Origin: an uncultured Collinsella sp.
GTDB lineage: Bacteria > Actinomycetota > Coriobacteriia > Coriobacteriales > Coriobacteriaceae
Direction: 5' to 3'
DNA: 29,103 bases
NCBI GenBank assembly: GCA_900547345.1
Contig: URGG01000014.1
Location: forward strand, 1 to 29,103
Shown piece by piece: positions 24,256 through 29,103 of the stretch; position 1 is the first letter of the stretch, and every line of letters begins with the position of its first letter. The translations under genes were made by a program, and so were the position numbers. The notes beneath the pieces were generated by a model, which worked only from the letters and a program-made list of their open reading frames with translations, was not told the DNA's origin and made no database searches.

Positions 24256-24948
24256 ATGGTGCTCAAAATCGTTAAAACCGTCTGGCCAGTGATGCTTACC
24301 TATGTTGCAATAGGCGCGCCGTGCGGAATGATCATGGGGCAGACGGGAATGGAGCCCTGGATGGTCTTTGCCCTGAGCAGCACGTTTGTGACGGGCAGCG
24401 GCCAGTTTATGATCTGCAATCTTTGGCTGGCGGGTGTACCGGCACCTTCGATTATCGCGAGCGTTGCCGCCATCTCCTCGCGTTTTGCGCTTTACTCGGC
24501 ATCGATCGCGCCGCATCTGACGGGTGCCTCGAAGCGTCAGACGCTGGCTGTTGCCGCGACACTTACCGAGGAGGCATATGGCATCTCGCTTGCCAAGTTG
24601 GTTGAAGGGGAGGATTGGGGCCCGCGCGAGTCCTTTGTGCTCAACGTGATCCTCATCGCAACATGGGGCGTTTCGTGTACGATGGGCGCCATCGTCGGCG
24701 CCGTTGTCGATGTTCCCACCGCCATTGCAGCTTTTGTCTGCACCTCACTCTTTATCTGCCTGCTCTTTTCGCAGCGGCTGTCGCGCGGCAACGTTGTCGC
24801 GGCGGTTTCGGGCGCGGTGTCCGTCGCCGTATGCAAGTTCTTGGGCCTCACGAATATTGCCGTGCCGGCAAGCGTCGTGGTCGGCATTGCCATTGCGCTG
24901 GCGTGCGATGCTGTATTTGACGGAAGAGGTGCCCGCGATGCCCGTTAA
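24256..24948 (+). CDS. azlC: Branched-chain amino acid exporter subunit AzlC
   Basis: ATG 24256 is chosen because GAGGA lies five nt before it; the ATG at 24220 has no ribosome site. The 230-residue protein is largely hydrophobic. It has the AzlC pattern AIGAPCGMIMGQTGM near the start, FVTGSGQFMICNLWLAG and SRFALYSASIAPHL in the next segments, then LTEEAYG. AzlC and AzlD together export branched-chain amino acids or analogues in other bacteria. The end overlaps the azlD start by 11 bp, so both are co-translated. It is divergent from the HD-domain gene. Confidence 0.9.
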   Translation: MVLKIVKTVWPVMLTYVAIGAPCGMIMGQTGMEPWMVFALSSTFVTGSGQFMICNLWLAGVPAPSIIASVAAISSRFALYSASIAPHLTGASKRQTLAVAATLTEEAYGISLAKLVEGEDWGPRESFVLNVILIATWGVSCTMGAIVGAVVDVPTAIAAFVCTSLFICLLFSQRLSRGNVVAAVSGAVSVAVCKFLGLTNIAVPASVVVGIAIALACDAVFDGRGARDAR

Positions 24949-25261
24949 CGAGTTCTTGGTTCTGTGGCTGTCGTCGTGGGCTGCTATCGCGTTCTTTCGC
25001 ATCGCGCCGGCGTTCGCCTTGCGCGGGCGGACCCTGTCGCCCCGCATTACCGAGGCCCTGGGCTATATCCCGCCCGCTGCCTTTGCCGCGCTGGTCGCCA
25101 ACGACTTGGTGAGCCCCGGCGCGTTCGACGCGGGACTCTGGCCTGCCTTGGTTCCCTGGATTGCGGCCGCCGGCGTCGTGGCCGTGGCGGTCAAGACAAA
25201 ATCGATGCTGTGGTGCTGCGTCTCGGGCATCGTGCTCTATATCGTCTTGAGTCTTATATAG
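24938..25261 (+). CDS. azlD: Branched-chain amino acid exporter subunit AzlD
   Basis: ATG 24938 lies inside the end of azlC and follows GGAAGAGG. The 107-residue protein has about four membrane segments, including WLSSWAAIAFFRIAPAFAL and ITEALGYIPPAAFAALV, the usual AzlD features. Its small size and the 11-bp overlap with azlC agree with the family. It is the partner subunit of AzlC in amino acid export. Confidence 0.9.
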   Translation: MPVNEFLVLWLSSWAAIAFFRIAPAFALRGRTLSPRITEALGYIPPAAFAALVANDLVSPGAFDAGLWPALVPWIAAAGVVAVAVKTKSMLWCCVSGIVLYIVLSLI

Positions 25262-25412
25262 GGGGTGGCGTCGCGGGCGCCGAATCTCGTTCCATCCCAA
25301 CTTGTCGAATTTTTCACCGAGCTTGTCTATCTCTTCTGGTACCATGGTCAAACTTTACTGTAGCAAAGCGTGACGTGGGCTTTTGTATCCCGTCAGCGGA
25401 AATGGGGGTTTC

Positions 25413-26435
25413 ATGGCACAGGAAGCAACCGCCAACGAGCAAAAGAAATTCAAGGTCCCGCGCATCCCGGGCGACATCATGATCTATCCCATGATCGTCG
25501 GTCTTTTGCTCAACACCTTCTGCCCGCAGGTTTTTGAGATCGGCGGCTTCTTTACGGCTGCCTGCCGCGGTGGCTCCAATACCATCGTCGCCGCGATCCT
25601 GCTGTTTGTGGGCGCCGGCATCAGCTTTAAGTCCACGCCGGGCGCCATCAAGACCGGCATCGTCGTGCTGATCCCCAAGCTGGTCGTCGCAGCGGCTCTC
25701 GGCCTGGGCGTGGCATATTTCTTTAACGACAACTTCCTGGGTCTGAGCTCCGTGTCTATCATCGGCGGCATCACGTTTTGCAACATGGCGCTCTATACGG
25801 GCATCATGGGCGAGTTCGGTGATGAGTCTGAGCAGGGCGCTGTCGGTATCCTGTTCTTTACGGCCGGCCCCGCCGTTACGATGATCATCCTTGGTGTTTC
25901 GGGTCTCGCCAACATCCCCGTCGGCACCATCATCGGATCCATCCTGCCGCTTGTTATCGGCATGGTCCTGGGCAACCTGTTCCCGTTTATCAAGAACCTG
26001 CTGGTTCCCGGCGCCAATCCCGCGATCGCTGTAATTGGTTTTCAGCTCGGTGCGTCCATGAGCCTTTCGAGCTTCATCGCCGGTGGCATTTCGGGCATCC
26101 TGCTGGGCCTCATCACGCTCTTTATCGTCGGTCCCATTACCTTTGCCTTCGAGCGCCTGTGTGGCGGCAACGGTAAGGCGGCTGTGGCATGTTCCACCAT
26201 TGCCGGCACGGCCATGACCACGCCGGTCGCCCTCGCCGAGGTCGCTCCGCGCTATGCCGAGCTTGCGCCCACCGCGTATGCGCAGATCGCCACCGCCGTC
26301 ATCATCACGGCAATCATGGCCCCGATTCTGACCGGCTGGGTCGATAAGAAGTTCTGCCACGGCGAAGAAGATCTGCCGGTCGAAGGCGTCGAGGCTATTG
26401 AGGAGGCCGTCGCGACCGACATCGACGGCGAGTAA
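25413..26435 (+). CDS. kdgT: 2-keto-3-deoxygluconate permease
   Basis: ATG 25413 follows GGGGG by five nt; upstream the frame is open for ten more codons without a signal. The 340-residue protein has about ten membrane segments. It carries family features: VPRIPGDIMIYPMIVGLLLNTFCPQ near the start, GGSNTIVAAILLFVGAGI, GGITFCNMALYTG, ACSTIAGTAMTTPVALAEVAP, and a charged tail after GWVDKKF. KdgT imports 2-keto-3-deoxygluconate from pectin breakdown by proton symport. No kdgA or kdgK gene is in the window, so its pathway partners must be elsewhere, or it moves a similar acid. Confidence 0.9.
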   Translation: MAQEATANEQKKFKVPRIPGDIMIYPMIVGLLLNTFCPQVFEIGGFFTAACRGGSNTIVAAILLFVGAGISFKSTPGAIKTGIVVLIPKLVVAAALGLGVAYFFNDNFLGLSSVSIIGGITFCNMALYTGIMGEFGDESEQGAVGILFFTAGPAVTMIILGVSGLANIPVGTIIGSILPLVIGMVLGNLFPFIKNLLVPGANPAIAVIGFQLGASMSLSSFIAGGISGILLGLITLFIVGPITFAFERLCGGNGKAAVACSTIAGTAMTTPVALAEVAPRYAELAPTAYAQIATAVIITAIMAPILTGWVDKKFCHGEEDLPVEGVEAIEEAVATDIDGE

Positions 26436-26445
26436 CGGCCGTTAC
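26432..26445. promoter_or_regulatory. 14-bp perfect palindrome at the kdgT stop
   Basis: GTAACGGCCGTTAC is a perfect 14-bp palindrome that includes the kdgT stop codon. It has no loop and no T-run, so it is unlikely to be a terminator. A protein site for the following gene is possible, since it lies about 60 bp before the next promoter. Confidence 0.35.
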
Positions 26446-26502
26446 CGATAATTGATTCCGGCGTGCAACTCGCGCCGTTTGAGCGCCCGAACGAGAGCTG
26501 TC

Positions 26503-26533
26503 TTGCAGTGACGTTTGGGCGCTCTGCTATTAT
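26503..26533 (+). promoter_or_regulatory. Promoter of the diguanylate cyclase gene
   Basis: TTGCAG (26503-26508) and TATTAT (26528-26533) are separated by 19 nt. TG at 26525-26526 makes this an extended -10. Transcription would begin near 26540, giving a leader of about 80 nt. Confidence 0.5.
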
Positions 26534-26540
26534 TCCCCTT

Positions 26541-26584
26541 ACCCCTGCGGGTAGGGGTGTTTGTTGCCCAGATTCGAATTGGGC
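26541..26584 (+). promoter_or_regulatory. Structured 5' leader of the diguanylate cyclase gene
   Basis: Two hairpins can form in the predicted leader: ACCCCT with AGGGGT (26541-26546, 26553-26558), and GCCCA with TGGGC (26566-26570, 26580-26584) enclosing the self-complementary ATTCGAAT. The first has a competing pairing, TACCC with GGGTA. It does not match the c-di-GMP-I riboswitch core that I know. Confidence 0.35.
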
Positions 26585-26621
26585 GATTCAGACCACTTGG
26601 ATATTGAAGGGATGGCGGCTA

Positions 26622-27764
26622 GTGGTTAAGGCACTCAAGATTGAGATATTCGTGCTATGCATGATTATTCTTATCGGGCTTGCCGTGCGAAGTCGTCGCT
26701 CCTTGTTCTCGAGCACCCAGCAGCTATTGTTTAGCATGCTTGGCTACACCTCTGCCGCGTACATATTATTCGATATGATCTGGACGCTTTCGGACGGTGT
26801 GGACGGCACGTTGGGCATTGCTGCCAACTGGATTTCTAACGCGGTTTCGTTTTCGCTCTTTGCCGTCGCGTGTCTCATTTGGTTTATCTATTCCGAGACG
26901 GTGCAGGGTTCTCGCCTTTTGACCTCGCGCTATAGGGTGGTGCTTGTAGCGTTGCCTACGGCTCTGGTGGTCGTGCTGGCGTTTACCAGTTACTGGACGC
27001 ACGCCCTGTTCTATATCGATTCGCAGGGTGTGTATCGTCGCGGCTTTGCCTATATGATCCAGCCCATCGTCAGCTACTGTTACGTCATTCATACGTCCCT
27101 GCATGCGTTTGTGCAATCTCGCAGGGTCGAGAGTCTGCAGACGAAGGCCATCTATCGAACCTTGGCATTTTTCGCCATTCCGGCCCTGGTGGGCGGTACC
27201 TTTCAGGTCGTATACTCGGTGCCTGGCCTTTGTGTCGGCATAATGATTAGCATGTTGCTGCTCTATATCATCTACCAGGAGCAGCTCATCTCGACCGACC
27301 CGTTGACTGGCCTCAACAATCGCAACCGTTTTGAGACCTATATGCTGTCGCTCTTCTCAAATGTTGATCAGGCCGAAGATGTATATCTGCTTATGATGGA
27401 CGCTGACGGCTTTAAGCAGATTAACGATCGCTATGGACATGTTGAGGGCGACCATGCGCTTCAGGTCATCTCCGCTGCGCTCAAAGAAGTCTGCTCGGCG
27501 TCTAGTGGCTTTATCGCACGTTATGGCGGCGATGAGTTCGTGGTGCTTCAAAAGGCGACGGCGGAGCAGGATATCATGCATCTGTGCACGACAATCAACG
27601 ACGAGCTCGCGCGCGCCGAGGTTCCGTATCTGTTGCGGATGTCCATCGGCTACGCACGGGTTGGTGATGGCGTCGATACCTGGCAAGACTTGCTTCGCGC
27701 TGCCGACGCGGAGCTCTACCGCGTCAAGGCCGAGAAAAAGAAAGCCGGCGTCCAGATACGCTAG
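26622..27764 (+). CDS. Membrane-bound diguanylate cyclase (GGDEF)
   Basis: GTG 26622 is chosen, with GAAGG about ten nt upstream; the frame is open further back to 26463 but includes the promoter region. The 380-residue protein has about seven membrane segments (residues 5-218) and a GGDEF domain at about 222-380. The domain has DPLTGLNNRNRF at 226-237, MMDADGFKQINDRYGH at 258-273, and the intact active site YGGDEF ending at 306. It should make cyclic di-GMP from GTP. No RxxD inhibitory site precedes the active motif, so product feedback is not expected. The membrane part is a likely sensor with an unknown signal. Confidence 0.9.
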   Translation: MVKALKIEIFVLCMIILIGLAVRSRRSLFSSTQQLLFSMLGYTSAAYILFDMIWTLSDGVDGTLGIAANWISNAVSFSLFAVACLIWFIYSETVQGSRLLTSRYRVVLVALPTALVVVLAFTSYWTHALFYIDSQGVYRRGFAYMIQPIVSYCYVIHTSLHAFVQSRRVESLQTKAIYRTLAFFAIPALVGGTFQVVYSVPGLCVGIMISMLLLYIIYQEQLISTDPLTGLNNRNRFETYMLSLFSNVDQAEDVYLLMMDADGFKQINDRYGHVEGDHALQVISAALKEVCSASSGFIARYGGDEFVVLQKATAEQDIMHLCTTINDELARAEVPYLLRMSIGYARVGDGVDTWQDLLRAADAELYRVKAEKKKAGVQIR

Positions 27765-27866
27765 AAAAAAGGGGCGAACGCTGGCGTGCGTGGCGGCCCT
27801 CAGCTCACCGATGTGCTCCATTAAGCTAAAGTATGTGAATCCCCTCTGCTAAATAAGGGCAGTTCG

Positions 27867-28802
27867 TTAGGCCTTTTTGGGCCTGTTGACGATGATGATG
27901 CCGCCGCAGACCAATAGCAGGGCAACGATGACGGTAACGGGGCTCGTGCCAGCGCCCTCGCCGAGCAGCAGTGCGCTCAGCAACACACCAAAGACCGGGT
28001 TCATAAAGCCAAAGACCGACACGCGGCTGACGGGGTTGACGGCGAGCAGGCGGGACCACAGCGAGTACGCGACGGCGGAAATGAGTGCCATATAAATGAT
28101 GAGCGCGATGGCGGGGGCGATTTCGGTGGGGGACAACGTGCCGCCCATCAAAAACCCGATGGCGGTAAGGACCACGCCGCCGACCAAGAACTGCCACCCG
28201 GCAAGCAAGACGCCGTCGTGCTCGCGCGAGAACATGCCAATGAGGCAGGTCGAAAGGGCGCCCGCGACGGTGGAGGCCAGGATAAAGCCCTCGCCGTCGA
28301 GCGTAAAGCCAAAGGTGCCATCCGCGCCCGAAAGGTTGACGAGCGCGACGCCTGCAAAGCCCAACACACAGCCGAGCACCTTGGCCGCATTGAGCTTTTC
28401 GGTGCGAAACGCCAGGGCGGCAAAGAGGATGGCTAGGAAGTTGGCGCTGGCCTCGATGATGGAGCTCGACATGGCGCTGGCGCGCGAGAGTCCCAGGTAG
28501 AAAAAGAAGTACTGCCCGATAGTCTGGAAGAGCGACAAGACAAAGATGGGCTTGATGTCACGAGCCTGCGGAATGAGGGGGCGGCGTTGGGCCGCACTCA
28601 TCCCAACGATAACCAGGGCGCCGGCAAGCGTGAAGCGCAAGCCCGCAAAGAGCAGCTGTGAGGCGCTATCGTGAGCGGGGATGCCAAAGAGTCCGTAACC
28701 GATCTTGATGCAGGGGAAAGCCGACCCCCAGAGCGCACAGCAGACGAGACAGCCCAGGATGAGTCCGGGCAGGGTGGCGAGATACGGCTTGCGGCTTTCC
28801 AT
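27867..28802 (-). CDS. EamA-family (DMT) transporter
   Basis: ATG 28802 is chosen because AGGAAGGA lies upstream; an in-frame TTG at 28829 is weaker. The 311-residue protein has about ten hydrophobic segments arranged as two EamA repeats. Features include CCALWGSAFPCIKIGYG at the first segment, LLFAGLRFTLAGALVI, ASAMSSSIIEASANFLAILFAAL, and GFMNPVFGVLLSALLLGE in the second half. Drug/metabolite transporters of this type export metabolites, but the substrate is unknown. It is downstream of purL on the same strand, past a terminator, and convergent with the diguanylate cyclase gene. Confidence 0.9.
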   Translation of the reverse strand: MESRKPYLATLPGLILGCLVCCALWGSAFPCIKIGYGLFGIPAHDSASQLLFAGLRFTLAGALVIVGMSAAQRRPLIPQARDIKPIFVLSLFQTIGQYFFFYLGLSRASAMSSSIIEASANFLAILFAALAFRTEKLNAAKVLGCVLGFAGVALVNLSGADGTFGFTLDGEGFILASTVAGALSTCLIGMFSREHDGVLLAGWQFLVGGVVLTAIGFLMGGTLSPTEIAPAIALIIYMALISAVAYSLWSRLLAVNPVSRVSVFGFMNPVFGVLLSALLLGEGAGTSPVTVIVALLLVCGGIIIVNRPKKA

Positions 28803-28825
28803 GATGTCCTTCCTACATGCGCGAA

Positions 28826-28864
28826 GCAAAAAAGAACCCGCCCCCGGATGTGTCGGTGGCGGGT
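28826..28864 (-). terminator. Rho-independent terminator after purL
   Basis: On the minus strand, ACCCGCC (28864-28858) pairs with GGCGGGT (28842-28836) around a loop. TCTTTTTTGC follows, a good U-run. It lies between the purL stop and the EamA gene and should end purL transcripts. Confidence 0.8.
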
Positions 28865-28880
28865 GTTGTTACCCGAAGGG

Positions 28881-28886
28881 ATTGTA
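28881..28886 (-). promoter_or_regulatory. Candidate -10 box (TACAAT) upstream of the terminator
   Basis: TACAAT on the minus strand (28886 to 28881) lies between the purL stop and the terminator. Transcription would start near 28874, so an EamA transcript would begin before the terminator hairpin. The -35 (CTTCGC) is poor. CGGGT at 28875-28871 can pair with the terminator's first arm, giving a possible competing hairpin. Confidence 0.35.
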
Positions 28887-28900
28887 CCCGATGGGACGCA

Positions 28901-29103
28901 TTAAGCGAAGTAGGCCACGCCGCTCTCAAAGATCGGCATGAACTTATCGCCGGGGACATGCTCGGGCACGTTGCGGTACAGGTTGTCGCCGCGACGCTCG
29001 GCATGGCCCATCTTGCCCAGGACGCGGCCGTCCGGGCTGGTGATGCCCTCTACCGCGCAGACAGATCCGTTCGGGTTCCACTCGATGTCGCCGCTCGGCC
29101 TGC
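28901..29103 (-). CDS. purL: Phosphoribosylformylglycinamidine synthase, C-terminal end (5' part outside window)
   Basis: The last 66 codons and stop of a minus-strand gene are present; its 5' part lies beyond base 29103. The translated end reads NPNGSVCAVEGITSPDGRV, then GKMGHAERRGDNLYRNVP and a final FESGVAYFA. This is the C-terminus of the glutaminase domain of large single-chain PurL (FGAM synthase), where the GHxER sequence includes the catalytic-triad His and Glu. The enzyme makes formylglycinamidine ribonucleotide in purine synthesis from FGAR, glutamine and ATP. A terminator follows. Confidence 0.88.
   Translation of the reverse strand, partial: RPSGDIEWNPNGSVCAVEGITSPDGRVLGKMGHAERRGDNLYRNVPEHVPGDKFMPIFESGVAYFA

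Noticed and set aside
24848..25351. Minus-strand frame opposite azlD and its downstream gap, starting MTMVPEEIDKLGEKF
   Set aside because: The first residues look protein-like but the rest is antisense to azlD, and no clear ribosome site precedes it.

Overview
The window is about 29 kb of high-GC, gene-dense DNA. It looks like the chromosome of a gut Coriobacteriia, most likely Collinsella or a close relative. The reasons are GC-rich third codon positions, the Elp3/AzlCD/DUF554/KdgT gene set, an Etf-linked lactate dehydrogenase-type operon, an LAxTG-type wall-anchor motif and many GTG starts. The genus is an inference. I saw no tRNA, rRNA, CRISPR array, transposase, integrase or prophage gene.

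Layout. 1-4794 (minus strand): a partial Ski2-like DExH helicase with a DUF3516-type tail, a long-armed inverted repeat, trmB, and a second SAM methyltransferase. 5062-9564 (plus): an XRE regulator with a membrane tail overlapping a DUF4097 adhesin-like protein; then elp3, which appears to be leaderless, directly abutting a membrane-anchored spermidine-synthase-like protein. 9591-15209 (minus): a three-gene cassette of TerB-domain protein, BrxD/DUF2791-type ATPase and Lhr-like DExH helicase. This is the architecture of the Shango anti-phage system and is the main finding. 15298-19339 (minus): a DUF554 membrane protein and a five-gene set of small secreted or surface proteins, one with an LAQTG sortase-like signal. 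19684-23309 (plus): FAD-linked GlcD-type dehydrogenase, EtfB, and EtfA with an N-terminal two-cluster ferredoxin. This is the composition of the electron-confurcating lactate dehydrogenase of Acetobacterium woodii. 23306-24118 (minus): an HD-domain hydrolase. 24256-27764 (plus): azlC-azlD, kdgT and a membrane GGDEF diguanylate cyclase. 27867-29103 (minus): an EamA transporter and the 3' end of purL.

How the genes work together. The Shango-like operon has an extended -10 promoter just upstream. Its first two genes overlap by 8 bp. A 10-bp-stem hairpin, resembling the REP-like elements linked to Y1 (RAYT) transposases, sits between the ATPase and the helicase. The lactate dehydrogenase operon is tightly packed (2-nt and 0-nt gaps). 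It lies downstream of a 300-nt gene-free stretch holding three helically phased TGAC repeats. Several starts were moved from the longest reading frame to an internal codon with a good Shine-Dalgarno (SD) sequence; each case is stated in the entry.
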